A stretch of 64,000 nucleotides of DNA. It comes from Candidatus Mycobacterium methanotrophicum (lineage in GTDB: Bacteria > Actinomycetota > Actinomycetes > Mycobacteriales > Mycobacteriaceae). Both the position numbers and the translations under genes were made by a program. The DNA is taken from contig NZ_CP097320.1 in the NCBI RefSeq assembly GCF_023515995.1, forward strand, positions 1,922,001 through 1,986,000. Direction: 5' to 3'. Below the pieces are notes generated by a model, which was not told where the DNA came from, searched no databases, and saw only the letters and a list, made by a program, of their open reading frames with translations. Positions within the stretch are counted from its first letter, which is position 1. Each line of letters starts with the position of its first letter. This document shows, in pieces, positions 27,233-38,333 of this stretch.

Positions 27233-30200
27233 CCGGGAAATCGGACAATGGTGCCGGGCATCAGTTGAACGACTTTACCGCGGCATTCCACTTTGATTCC
27301 GGGAGCGTCGCGTGGATCCACACTGATGATCACTCCCCTTCCGCTGACCCGCAGATGCAGGTGCAGACCGCGGTAGTGGATCGGTAATGCCAGCACGCCA
27401 AGTGTTTCCGGCCAATGAGGGGAGAGGATGATGCGGTCAGACCGGGTCTCCAGCCCGGTGAAGCACCGCTGTATGAGGTCGACGCTGCCGGCCATGGCCG
27501 CCAGGTGAATGCCTTCGGATGTGGTGCCGCCCTGGATGTCGGAGACGTCAGACTTGAGCGCCTGTTGGAAGAACTCCATTGCACGATCGCGGTTGGCCCG
27601 GGCGAGCACCCAGGTATGCACCACACCGCTGAGCGTCGATCCGTGCGAGGTGCGGGCCACGTAGTGGTCAACCATTTTTGTGACCTGTTCGGACGTGAAG
27701 CGGTAGCCGAGCCGTTCGAGTAGTTCACCCAATTCCCTTGCCGACATCAGGTAGAGCAGCATGAGGGCGTCGGCCTGCTTGGATGCCTTGTACCGGTTCA
27801 CGTCGTCGTTCTCGGCCTCGAGGATGCGGTCGAGGCGTTGGATGTTTCCGTACTGCCGGCGGTAGCGGTCCCAGTCCAGTTCCTCTAACTCGCCGTATCC
27901 CTCGAACTGGCTGATGACACCGTCGCGGAACGGGACGTGCATCCGTCGACTCACCTCATCCCAGTGCGCCAGTTCGTCAGTGTGCAGTCCGAGCGTTTCC
28001 ATTAAGTCAAGTCGGTTCGGCAGCGGTAGCAGGTTCAGTGCGTCGAAGGCCCGCATGATCACCCAGACCGCCATCACGTTGGTGTACGCGTTGTTGTCGA
28101 TGCCGTCGTAAGGTGCGTCGGGGTAGCCCGAGTGGAATTCATCGGGCCCGATGACGCCTCGGATGCTGTAGCGATCACGTTCCTGCTCGTAGGTGGCCCT
28201 GCTTACCCAGAAGCGTGCGATCTCGGCCAGCGTCTCCGCGCCATAGTCGATCAGGTAGGCGAGATCCCCGGTGACCTGATAAAAGTTCCAAGCACTATAG
28301 GCGACGGCGATGCCGATGTGGTGCGCACGAGCGCTCGAGTCGGGATTCCACCGGCCGCTGCGCGGATTGAGGTGCAGGCGTTGGCTTTCCTCGCGTCCAT
28401 CACTGCCGGATTGCCACGGGAACATCGCACCGGAGTAGCCGGCCGCCTTGGCGGCGTGACGTGCCTGGGGCAGGCGCCGGTAGCGGTATCCAAGCAGCGA
28501 CCGGGTGATTATGGGCAGCCGTAAGTTGAGCACCGGGTAGATGAACAGCTCGTCCCAGAAGATGTGCCCGCGGTATGCCTCACCGTGCAATCCGCGAGCC
28601 GGCACCCCGACATCGAGGTCGGAACTGTTGGGTGAAACCGTCTGCGGCAGATGCAGGAGATGCAGTCGCAGGATACGCAATTCGTCGGTGAAGTCGTCGA
28701 ATTCGATGGACAGGCGCTCCCACAGATGTACCCAGTCATTCAGATGCCCGTCGCGCAACTCGGCGAACCGGCCGAGTCGGCTGAGCCAGCGCTCGGCATC
28801 GGCGGCAGGTTCGGACGTCGCGACATCGCGGCCGGTGAAGATCGGTCACGATCTTCTCTACTGTCAACGTGTCACCGACTGACACTTCGACGGCGATATC
28901 GTGACCGATCTCGGCTGCCTGCTCGACAAGGCGGTAGGTAGCCGGGACGGGAGTGCCGTCACGCCACACGATGCTTCGCGCCGCCATGGCAATAGGAACG
29001 CGCGATTGGGTCGTCTGAACTGTCAGCAGCACGGAGTTGTCAGAGATCTCCCGCTTTTCCACTAACCCGAGATGATCGTCGGCCAAGTCCCGGTAGCGCT
29101 CGACCAGTGAGTTGGTGACGTTGCCGTCCAGCGTCGAGCGAATCTCGATTGTCCCTGACCAATCCTCGGCGACGATCGTCGTCTCAAGAGCGCCAACGTG
29201 GGGCATGTGCATCGCGACGAATCGTTGTTGTGTCAGCGAAGTGGTGCGGCCCGCGTCGTCACAGAAACGAACCTTCCTCATCAGTATCGCGCCGCGAAGG
29301 TCGAGAGTCTGCCGGTAGGACAGCACCCTGACGGCGTCGATGTCGAACCAGCTGCCGCCCTCGACCCTGAACGTGAGGGCAAGCCAGTTAGGCAGGTTGA
29401 CCAAGCTCTCGTTGTCGATTGGAGCACCCGATATGTTGTCGACGAGACGGTTGTAAACACCGGCGGCATACGTGCCCGGATAATGCACCTGGCCGGCCTT
29501 CGATTCGGGCGCAGCGCCCCGGGTGGCGAAGTAGCCATTTCCCACTGTGCACAACGACTCACGAAGCTTCTCGCTGTGCGGGTCGTACCCATCGAAGGTG
29601 AAATCCCAAGCCGGGGAAGCCATCTGGTGCTTGTAGGCAAGCCACCGCGACCCTCGTTGGAGGCATTCCCGCACCTGATCGGGAGTCTGCAGGGTAAAGC
29701 TGGCAGCCGTCTTGCGGTCGCCATCCTCGTCGTGCCGCACAACAATCCCGACGCCGTCGAATCGGACGGTGTCGAATGCGTCTTCGTCGGTGAGGTCATC
29801 GCCGATGTAGATCGGCATTAAGGATCCCGTAGCCTCGACGCGATCACGAATCCAGGTCAGGGCGGTCCCCTTGTCCCAGTCGATGTCAGGCCGCAGCTCG
29901 ACGAGCATGCGCCCGCTCGTCACCCGGAGGCCAGCTCGCTGTCCCAGCCGATGTGTCGCAGCGACGATCTCACCGGCACGCCCCGGTGCAACCTCGCGGT
30001 AGTGCACCGCCACGGCAAAGCGCCTGTGCTCGACCCGTACTCCCGGTATCTGCGCCAGGGTGTCGCACAACTCGGCGGCCGCTTGCTCGAGGACAGGCAT
30101 ATAGGCGGCGGCCGCTTCATTCTGGTGATAGGTGCCGTCGGGTCCTGCCAGCTCAAACCCGTGGCTGCCGGCGTACCAGAGCCCGGGTGTGCCTACCCGG

Positions 30201-30916
30201 GTGCGGATATCGGCAAGGTCGCGACCGCTCAGGACTGCCACGGGGCACGCCGCCGCCACGAGATCAAGTGCCTCGGCTGCTCCGTCGACCAGCGTGGCCG
30301 CACCGGGATCGGCAACGAGGGGGGATAGCGTTCCGTCGTAGTCCAGGAACAACATCGACTCTCGTGCACTGGTGATACCGATCAGCTGACCGTAGGACAT
30401 CAGCGCATTCGGGAGTTCCGAGATCCGCTTGTCACCCGTGCGAACGGCGACGTCGGCCAAGTCGGCGACCACGACGTCGGCGCCGTTGCGCGCCAAGTCG
30501 TCGGCGCTACCGGTCGGGTCGATGCCGATGACGAGCGCGAAACCGCCGCCGCGGCCCGCCGCCACTCCGGCGTGGGAGTTCTCGACGACGACACACCGTT
30601 GCGGCCGCACACCGAGTCGGCGGGAAAGTCGGCGGGTGGCCTCCAGAAGCACTGCGGGATCAGGTGGTTCGACTGTCCCGCGCTCGCCGGCGACTCCGTC
30701 GATGCAGATGCCGAACAGGTCATCGATGCCGGCGGCTTTCAATGCCTGCCGACACTTCGGGCTCGACGAATACGCCGCCGCAGCGATGTCGACGCCCTGC
30801 AGCTTTCGGGCAAGGTCGACCGTCGCCCCGAAAAGCACGTCGTTGGTCAGCGCAACGTCGAAGTTGAAGAGCGCCGCGTCGTGGTAGCGCGGGTCGATGG
30901 TAACCGGCAGCTTCAT
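27229..30916 (-). pseudogene. otsB1: Three-domain HAD / trehalose-6-P phosphatase / GH65 protein (otsB1-like), one frameshift
   Basis: This matches the architecture of M. tuberculosis Rv2006 (OtsB1). Residues 1-175 are a shortened HAD domain whose first motif is degenerate (FNFDVALT) and whose cap is missing. Residues ~185-425 are an OtsB phosphatase (LFLDYDGTLSPL, then GDDLTDEDAF). From ~430 a GH65 phosphorylase runs to the end with general acid GPDEFH. The GH65 part changes frame near 28848: VEKIVT must continue as FTGRDVATSE in another frame, so one extra base is present in a GAAGATC/GATCTTC palindrome. The total would be about 1229 residues against 1327 in Rv2006. The phosphatase half remains intact as a 726-residue product. 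Confidence 0.82.
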
Positions 30917-30974
30917 GGCGCGACTTTCTGCTGGAAGCGTGTGCGGTCTGCGGGCCGATGGAACGCATCGGCGT

Positions 30975-33371
30975 TCATTGGGACGGTGCGAACTGTTTCT
31001 CCACCTCGAGGATTTGGCGGGTGGTCTTGATCACCGTGTCGGGATTGAGGCTCATCGACGCGATGCCGACCCGGACCAGAAACTCGGCCATGTCCGGGTA
31101 ATCCGAAGGCGCTTGTCCACACAGTCCCGAGTGGATTCCGTTGCGGCGGCAGCCTTCCACGGCCAGACGAATCATTTCCTTGACACCCTCGTCGCGTTCG
31201 TCGTAGTCGAAAGCCACGATCTCGCTGTCACGATCGACGCCGAGGGTGAGCTGGGTCAGGTCGTTGGAGCCTATGGAGAAGCCGTCGAAGCGTTTGGCGA
31301 ATTCATCGATCAGGATCACGTTGTTCGGAATCTCGCACATCGCGTACACCTTCAGATCGTTCTCGCCGCGCCGCAGACCGAGATCGGCCATCGTCTGCAG
31401 GACGAGGTCCGCCTCGGCGATCCGGCGCACGAACGGGAGCATGAGAATGACGTTCGTCAGGCCCATCTCTTCGCGCACGCGCCGCATCGCGCGGCATTCG
31501 AGCGCGAAGCCCTCGGCGTAGGCGGGATGCGCGTAGCGGGAGGCGCCGCGAAAGCCGAGCATCGGGTTGTTCTCGGATGGTTCGAAGGCAGCTCCGCCGA
31601 TCAGGCTGGCGTACTCGTTGGTCTTGAAGTCCGACATCCGTACTACGACGGGCTTGGGCCAGAAGGCGGCGGCGATCGTGCCGATTCCTTCGGAGAGGCG
31701 TTCCACGAAGAAGGTGCTTCCGTCGGGATAGCCCTGCGTGAGCCGATCGATCGTCCGGCGCGCCTCGAGGTCGTCGACCTTCTCGGGGTGCAGCAGTGCC
31801 AGCGGGTGGACCCGGATGTATTCGCTGATGATGAACTCCATCCGAGCGAGTCCCACGCCGTCGTTCGGCAGGAACGACGTCTTGAAGGCGAGGTCGGGAT
31901 TCCCGAGGTTGATCATGATCTGGGTGCGCGGCCGCTTCATGTCCCCGACCTCGGTGCGCTCTACGTGGAAGGCCAGCTCGTCGCGGTACACCCGCCCGGA
32001 TTCACCCTCGGTGCACGACACCGTCACGACTGCGCCATCGGGCACGCAGGTGGTTGCGTCGCCGGTGCCGACCACCGCGGGGATGCCGAGCTCGCGGGCG
32101 ATGATCGACGCGTGGCAGGTGCGACCGCCGCGGTTGGTGATGATCGCGGCGGCGGTCTTCATGACAGGCTCCCAGTCGGGCGTGGTGGTGTCGGCGACCA
32201 GTACCTCGCCGGGCTTGAACTCGGACAGGTGATTGGGGTTCTCGATCCGTCTCGCCACGCCCGAGGCGATCCGCTCGCCGACCGAGCGGCCCTCGGCGAG
32301 TATCTCGCCCCGGCCTTCGAGCACATAGGTTTCCAGCGCCGTCGCGCTGCGCTGGGAGGCCACCGTCTCGGGGCGGGCCTGCACGATGTAGAGCTTTCCG
32401 TCCAGACCGTCCTTGGCCCACTCCATGTCCATCGGGCGGCCGTAGTGCGCCTCGATCGTGCACGCGTAGCCGGTTAGCTCCAAGACGTCCTGGTCGGTGA
32501 GGCAGAACCGAGCGCGGTCGGCCTTGGGTGTGGGGATGTTTCGGGTCGTGTACTTCGTCTGGCCCTCGACGAAGATCATCTTCACCGCCTTGTCGCCGAT
32601 CAGGCGGCGTAACACGGTGCGGTGGCCGGCGAGAAAGGTCGGCTTGTGGACGTAGAACTCGTCGGGGTCGACCGCACCCTGAACCACGTTTTCGCCCAGG
32701 CCGTAGGCGCCGGTCACGAGCACGGCGTCGCGAAAGCCCGACTCGGTGTCCAGGGAGAACATCACCCCCGACGCGGCGAGGTCGGAGCGCACCATCTTCA
32801 TCACGCCGATCGAAAGCGAGACCTTGAAGTGGTCGAAGCCCTGATCGACGCGGTAATGGATGGCGCGATCGGTGAACAGGCTGGCATAACAACGCCGGCA
32901 CGTGTCGAGTAGACTCTCGGCGCCCTTGATGTTGAGATACGAATCCTGCTGGCCGGCAAAGCTCGCCGTCGGCAGGTCCTCGGCGGTCGCCGAGCTGCGC
33001 ACGGCCAGACTCACGTCCTCGCCGTACTCCCGCTGAAGCCTGCGGTAGGCATCCAGAATCTCGGCGGAAAGATCGTCGGGCAGCCCGGCGCCATAGACGA
33101 TCTCACGGGCGCGCTTGCCTTTGTGCGCCAGCGCGGCGACGTCGGCGGGGTCCAGCTCGTCGAGCTCGGCATGCAGACGGTCCCACGTGCCGGCCCGGTC
33201 CAACACGTAGCGATAGGCCTGGGCGGTGATGGCGAATCCGTGCGGGACCCGGACACCTTGCCCGGACAGCTTCTGGAACATTTCGCCCAGCGACGCGTTC
33301 TTTCCGCCGACCAGCGGCACGTCCTCGATGCCGAACTCCTCAAAAAAGCGGACGTAGTTGGATGTATTCAT
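30975..33371 (-). CDS. ppsA: Phosphoenolpyruvate synthase
   Basis: Converts pyruvate + ATP + water to PEP, AMP and phosphate, the entry to gluconeogenesis. The 798 residues are family-typical. The ATP-grasp domain begins NASLGEMFQKL with VRSSATAEDLPTASFAGQQ. The swivelling domain has the phospho-histidine in GGRTCHASIIARELG (about residue 418). The C-terminal barrel has GSNDLTQLTLGVDRDS and the catalytic Cys in GLCGQAPSDYP. ATG 33371 has GAGAGGACAG upstream. It lies 58 bases ahead of the otsB1-like gene and probably heads the operon that ends with nifJ and the DHOD-like gene, so pyruvate can be driven to PEP or acetyl-CoA. Confidence 0.95.
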   Translation of the reverse strand: MNTSNYVRFFEEFGIEDVPLVGGKNASLGEMFQKLSGQGVRVPHGFAITAQAYRYVLDRAGTWDRLHAELDELDPADVAALAHKGKRAREIVYGAGLPDDLSAEILDAYRRLQREYGEDVSLAVRSSATAEDLPTASFAGQQDSYLNIKGAESLLDTCRRCYASLFTDRAIHYRVDQGFDHFKVSLSIGVMKMVRSDLAASGVMFSLDTESGFRDAVLVTGAYGLGENVVQGAVDPDEFYVHKPTFLAGHRTVLRRLIGDKAVKMIFVEGQTKYTTRNIPTPKADRARFCLTDQDVLELTGYACTIEAHYGRPMDMEWAKDGLDGKLYIVQARPETVASQRSATALETYVLEGRGEILAEGRSVGERIASGVARRIENPNHLSEFKPGEVLVADTTTPDWEPVMKTAAAIITNRGGRTCHASIIARELGIPAVVGTGDATTCVPDGAVVTVSCTEGESGRVYRDELAFHVERTEVGDMKRPRTQIMINLGNPDLAFKTSFLPNDGVGLARMEFIISEYIRVHPLALLHPEKVDDLEARRTIDRLTQGYPDGSTFFVERLSEGIGTIAAAFWPKPVVVRMSDFKTNEYASLIGGAAFEPSENNPMLGFRGASRYAHPAYAEGFALECRAMRRVREEMGLTNVILMLPFVRRIAEADLVLQTMADLGLRRGENDLKVYAMCEIPNNVILIDEFAKRFDGFSIGSNDLTQLTLGVDRDSEIVAFDYDERDEGVKEMIRLAVEGCRRNGIHSGLCGQAPSDYPDMAEFLVRVGIASMSLNPDTVIKTTRQILEVEKQFAPSQ

Positions 33372-34246
<875 letters not shown>

Positions 34247-34277
34247 TGAGCCGCTCGTAGTCGCTGTGGGGCGATGT

Positions 34278-35384
34278 TCAGAGCAGCGGTGCTGACCAGC
34301 GCAGCAAGGTGCCTCCGCCGGGAGCATCCGCGATGGTGAGCACGCCGCCTGCTTGCTGCGTGCGGTGATGCAAGCTGCTCAAGCCACTGCCGGTGATGTC
34401 GCCGGGGAGGCCTCGACCGTTGCCGATAACCTCGATGCAGACGTCGTCCCCGACCTTTACCGTCACCGCAAGTCTGGTCGCCCCGGCATGCCGGACAGCG
34501 TTGCTGACCGCTTCGCGCACAACGGCTTCGGCGTGATCGGCGAGTGCAGCGCCGACAATCGACAAGGGGCCCACGAATTGAACCGTGGTCTCCAGATCGG
34601 ATCCGCAGAACTGCACGACTACGTCGTCAAGCCGCTCTCGCAGCCGGGTTATGCCAGGCAGCGCACCGTGCACGTCAAAAATAGCGACGCGGATCTCCTG
34701 AATGACGCCTTCAAGATCGTAAATGCTGCGGGACAGTCTCTGCTGCACCTCGGTTGATCGCGCCCGCGGAATGGTCCCATGCAGAGCCAGTTCGATCGCG
34801 AAGATCCGCCGGATCGCGTGGTGGTCCAGGTGGCGGGCGATCCTGTCGCGCTCAGCGAGAATGTCTACTTCACGCAGCCGGCGCTGTGTGGACCCCAGCT
34901 GCCAGGCGAGCGCCGCCTGGTCGGTGAATGCGGCCATCATGTCGAGCTGCTCTTCGCTGAACGTCCGGGCGCCGCCACGCCGCAGCGCGACCAACACCCC
35001 GGTCACGGTATCGGTGGTGTGCAGCGGAAGCACCAGCGCTGGACCGGTATGTTGGACGCCGTCGATCGCTACGTCGAAGTTGTTGAGTCGTCGAGGGGTC
35101 CGCTCCACGAAGGCCTGTCCGATCGAGGTACCGGCGATGGGGATGGCATGGGCCGGCGTCGAGGTCACTGCAGCACCGGCGGTTTCCACGATCATCAGAT
35201 TGGCCACCTCCGACGTGGGTATGTCGTGGTTGTTTGCGACGGCGACCAGTGTGAGTTCTGCGCCCGTGAGCCTCAGCGCTTGTTGGGCGATGGGCCGATA
35301 TACCGTTGCGGGCATCGGCGCTGCAGAGTCGTTCGGTTCCGACGTCACGCGTCGCTCCGCCGGTTTAACGGCAGACATGGTCAT
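34278..35384 (-). CDS. DosS/DosT-like GAF sensor kinase with degenerate catalytic motifs
   Basis: 368 residues: one GAF domain (about 25-165), then a HisKA_3 dimerisation helix and a HATPase_c domain. The helix aligns with the DosS motif RDLHDHVIQRLF but reads RHLDHHAIRRIF, so the phospho-acceptor His is Asp. The N box (AVVREAVSNAVRHAG) is intact; the G1 motif DNGxG reads GNGRG. DosS and DosT have two GAF domains, the first binding heme; here the first is missing. It could be a decaying copy or a pseudokinase that modulates DosR signalling. No response-regulator gene is adjacent. Confidence 0.8.
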   Translation of the reverse strand: MTMSAVKPAERRVTSEPNDSAAPMPATVYRPIAQQALRLTGAELTLVAVANNHDIPTSEVANLMIVETAGAAVTSTPAHAIPIAGTSIGQAFVERTPRRLNNFDVAIDGVQHTGPALVLPLHTTDTVTGVLVALRRGGARTFSEEQLDMMAAFTDQAALAWQLGSTQRRLREVDILAERDRIARHLDHHAIRRIFAIELALHGTIPRARSTEVQQRLSRSIYDLEGVIQEIRVAIFDVHGALPGITRLRERLDDVVVQFCGSDLETTVQFVGPLSIVGAALADHAEAVVREAVSNAVRHAGATRLAVTVKVGDDVCIEVIGNGRGLPGDITGSGLSSLHHRTQQAGGVLTIADAPGGGTLLRWSAPLL

Positions 35385-35529
35385 TCAGTCCCAGATCCGA
35401 GGCCCTCGGTGCATGGACCACCGCTTCGTCCATGCGCACCGCGCGGTTCACGGCGACCACAACGTTGACGAAGTGGCGGGTGCGCAGACTTTGGTCGGCG
35501 GAAGCGGAAGGTAGGTGGGTGATGGCCGC

Positions 35530-35779
35530 TGCACATATTGGTCACCGGCGGCTCGTTCACGGGGTCGTCGAGCAGGTCCTCGGACGCTTTGACATCGGTC
35601 AGTGGGTCGAACCCGGGCGACTTCGCTCGGGTGACCCAGGACCGCGACCCGGTGTCGGGGCCGCAGTGCCACCGCACGGCGGCCTGTAAGGCTGCGTGTG
35701 GATCATGAATGGGTTCGGTCCGGGGCAGATCTAGCGGGGAAACGCCGGTGTTGGAACACAACGCAAGTGAAGTGGTCAT
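35530..35779 (-). pseudogene. Unidentified N-terminal fragment
   Basis: The minus-strand frame begins near 35779 and includes AVRWHCGPDTGSRSWVTRA and GFDPLTDVKASEDL, then loses similarity to anything I know. The pattern is reminiscent of the N-terminus of PaaK-like AMP-ligases (a tryptophan-rich start followed by a FDPLxDV turn), but I would not assign it. It stands just upstream of the DosS-like gene in the same direction. Confidence 0.3.
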
Positions 35780-36259
35780 GGTGACCTGACGTCCAGTGGA
35801 TCATCGGAGTGTGTGAGGGTTCGGAGCTAATGCTCCTTGAATTAAGCGGCGGACGGCTCAACTCATCCCACCAGCTGATTCTCAACGCCCTCCACGCTAC
35901 ACCCGGTGGACTGCTCGTATCGACCTACCGAATCAACTTCGCGCCGCGTGGCGTGACTGAACCAGGCACGGCGACTGTTGAGACGAACTGTTGAGCGCAC
36001 GAGGCGGTGCGCGTTCGCACAAGCACAGATCGAAACAATGACGACGCTGACAAGGCCGACCGGCTATCGGGGTTTGGCTTGTTTGGTCCGGCTGCTGGCC
36101 TCGCCGGTTTCTGATCCGCGATAGTGTGGGTCTCGGTGCTGGCGACGCTATATTATTGTTCTGACAACCATCTCGTGACGGTTGCGCCACAGGTAGGGGC
36201 TGGAGTTCGGTGGCGATTCCCAGCTCCGCCAAGACTATCCAAGACTATTGAGCGCAGGT

Positions 36260-37063
36260 ATGACGGAGCTGACCGAGGACGCCGACGGGTTACCGTTGGG
36301 ATCGCTGAGCCCGCAGCAAACCAGTGCTGATGTAGCTGACTTGCGGGCCGGGATCGACGAGCTGGCGGGCTTGGTGGCCGGCAGCCTGGGGTTACCTGAG
36401 TTGCTGGCTGAGGTGTCGAAGTTTGCGGTGCACGCGATACCCGGCGCCGAGGGCGCCGGGGTGACCTTGTTGCGGGTCGACCGGGTGGACAACATGGTGG
36501 AGGCGTTGGCCGCCAGTGCGCCTTTTGTCTCCGAGATCGACGAGATGCAGTACGTGACTCTCAAGGAGGGACCCTGCATCACCGCGGCGCTGGAGCGGCG
36601 CACGGTGCGGTCCGGGTCGTTGGGCGGGGAGAAGATGTGGCCGCGATTCGGCCCCCGGGTGGGCCGCCTGGGCGTGCACAGTGCGCTGTCGTTGCCGCTG
36701 CTGCTGTCGGGTCGGGCGATCGGGGCGATCAATGTCTACGCCCACGGCAAAGACGTCTTCGATGAGTACGCCGCCGAACTGGGGGAGCTTTTCGCCAAGC
36801 CTGCGGCGGTGGCGGTGCACAACGCCCAGATCCTCGCGCATGCGTTGGCGCTGACCGCCCAGTTGCAGACGGCGCTGTCGACGCGCCCGATGATCGATCA
36901 GGCGATCGGCCTGATCCGGGGACGCAGCGGGCGCAGCGCCGAGGAGGCGTTCACTCAGTTGCGGGCGATCAGCCAAGCGGAACACCGCAAATTGGCCGAC
37001 GTGGCCCAACGCATGGTCGATGAAGCCGCGCGCCGCGCCCGCGCCCGACGCGACCCGACCTGA
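36260..37063 (+). CDS. GAF-ANTAR transcription antitermination regulator
   Basis: 267 residues. A GAF domain occupies about 45-185 (LPELLAEVSKFAVHAIPGAEGAGVTLL, then YVTLKEGPC). An ANTAR RNA-binding domain follows at about 205-262 (LSTRPMIDQAIGLIRGRSGRSAEEAFTQLRAISQ). ANTAR proteins bind paired hexaloop RNA hairpins and prevent termination; the GAF senses a ligand or redox state. ATG 36260 is preferred over an upstream TTG because the truncated paralogue at 40696 starts at the same residue. It is followed by a second ANTAR gene in the same direction. Confidence 0.9.
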   Translation: MTELTEDADGLPLGSLSPQQTSADVADLRAGIDELAGLVAGSLGLPELLAEVSKFAVHAIPGAEGAGVTLLRVDRVDNMVEALAASAPFVSEIDEMQYVTLKEGPCITAALERRTVRSGSLGGEKMWPRFGPRVGRLGVHSALSLPLLLSGRAIGAINVYAHGKDVFDEYAAELGELFAKPAAVAVHNAQILAHALALTAQLQTALSTRPMIDQAIGLIRGRSGRSAEEAFTQLRAISQAEHRKLADVAQRMVDEAARRARARRDPT

Positions 37064-37257
37064 GCCCGAACCGCCATTCGATACACGGCCTAACTGGTCG
37101 CTGCGCGGTGTGACGCGCGTAGGTTGGAGGGCGGGGAACAGTAAGCGCGATGAGTCCTGGCTCGCGTCGCGCGTTCCCCACCGAGCAGGGCGACTCGTCT
37201 GTTCGGCACCGGCAGGCTCGATCCGCGCTCGGGAGCGCCCAGCGGAGCAATCCTTCC

Positions 37258-37875
37258 ATGGAGATCGGTGCGGCCCTCGCCGCCGATTTGGGCATCCTCA
37301 CCGCCGCCCTGGATGAGCCCGGCACCGATGTGCTGCACAGTCTGCACCAATTGGGTGTCGACGCCCAAGCGGCCGTGCCCAGCTATCTCGGGCTGAGCGT
37401 GACCGTCGACGGCAGTGACCCGCCATTCGCGTTCACCACCCTTGAGGACGGCGCGGCCGACGATCTTCACACCTCGCTTCGGCTGACGCTGCCCGGCGTC
37501 GGTGAGGGCCGGGCAGCGCCGTCGGTTGCCCTCATCCTCTACGCGAGCACGCCGGGAACCTTTGTGGACTTCGCCGCAGACCTGGCGTGGCTAACCGGCC
37601 GCCCGCCCAGCGATTTCGCGCTCGATCAGCATCTCAGTGTCCCCGCCGGGTTGGACACGGGGACATATCTGCGCACGGCGTCGGTCGTCAATCAGGCGAT
37701 CGGTGTCCTCATCGGCCGCGGCTACACCCCGGGGCAAGCTGATCGAGAACTGAACACCCAGGCGGATAGCGCGGGCATCGATCGACACACCTCCGCCCAG
37801 TTCATCCTCGACACGCTCACCGGCGAGGACCCGGCCGACGCCGGGCGGGCCGAGCGGGAGCCCAACATCGGTTGA
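37258..37875 (+). CDS. ANTAR-domain protein
   Basis: 205 residues from ATG 37258 (MEIGAALAADLGILTAALDEPG). The N-terminal ~140 residues look like a divergent GAF-type sensor with no obvious ligand motif. The C-terminus is an ANTAR domain (VVNQAIGVLIGRGYTPGQADRELNTQADSAG). The frame extends 36 codons upstream without similarity, so the later ATG is chosen. It lies 194 bases after the GAF-ANTAR gene; co-transcription is plausible. Its RNA target may be the hairpin-forming repeats found just downstream. Confidence 0.8.
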   Translation: MEIGAALAADLGILTAALDEPGTDVLHSLHQLGVDAQAAVPSYLGLSVTVDGSDPPFAFTTLEDGAADDLHTSLRLTLPGVGEGRAAPSVALILYASTPGTFVDFAADLAWLTGRPPSDFALDQHLSVPAGLDTGTYLRTASVVNQAIGVLIGRGYTPGQADRELNTQADSAGIDRHTSAQFILDTLTGEDPADAGRAEREPNIG

Positions 37876-38333
37876 GTGTGTTAAACGGCGCGGCGGGCTG
37901 CTGCGCCCGCGCCATGTGGTGTCAGGGATGTTGAGATTCCGGCCAGTCCGGGACGAGATCAGCTGTCCGCCGCTGTCCTCGCCTAGCCCCCGTGCCGACC
38001 GCGGCCCCCTCTTTACGCTTGGTTCGGCGGACGCTGACTTGGGCTTCCGGCATATCCCTCTGCAAGCCGTGCTCGTCGTGGATCTCGCCGACCCGTGAAC
38101 CCCCTCGCGCGCACCCGTCGGCTCATCGACGAGGTCAATCGCTGGACCCGCGGGGAAACGTGGTGCAGGATCCCGGAGTGGGTGAGCCACCATTCCAGCC
38201 AGGACGGCACGCATCTGCGGATCGTTCATTAACTCCGAGCTACCGGCTGTACGACTACCGCTGCGCTGTGTGCATAGCCACCGAGGTGATCGACGGAGAT
38301 TCCTTCGACAAGTCGTGTAGGCGCACTAACGAA
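37876..38333. other. 458-bp gap with eroded hydrolase 5' end
   Basis: It holds repeat element A (37930-37980) and frames that run into the truncated alpha/beta hydrolase. No other gene is recognisable. Confidence 0.4.
37930..37980 (+). repeat. Intergenic repeat, copy A
   Basis: Shares with 39061-39112 and 40963-41030 the order TTGAGAnTC, CCAG/CTGG, GGGACGAGATCAGCTGTCC, then CGC-rich sequence and TGTCCTC. The GGAC ... GTCC arms can pair around a ten-base loop. All three copies stand in untranslated regions within 3 kb. Confidence 0.6.

Noticed and set aside
26048-27268. 406-codon plus-strand open frame
   Set aside because: Antisense to the GltD-like flavoprotein gene; no domain.
30897-32477. 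526-codon open frame on the plus strand
   Set aside because: It lies antisense to ppsA and the start of the otsB1-like gene; its translation has no motif and arises from high GC third positions.
35809-35994. 61-codon plus-strand ORF
   Set aside because: Open and ATG-started but without motif, ribosome site or conserved position.
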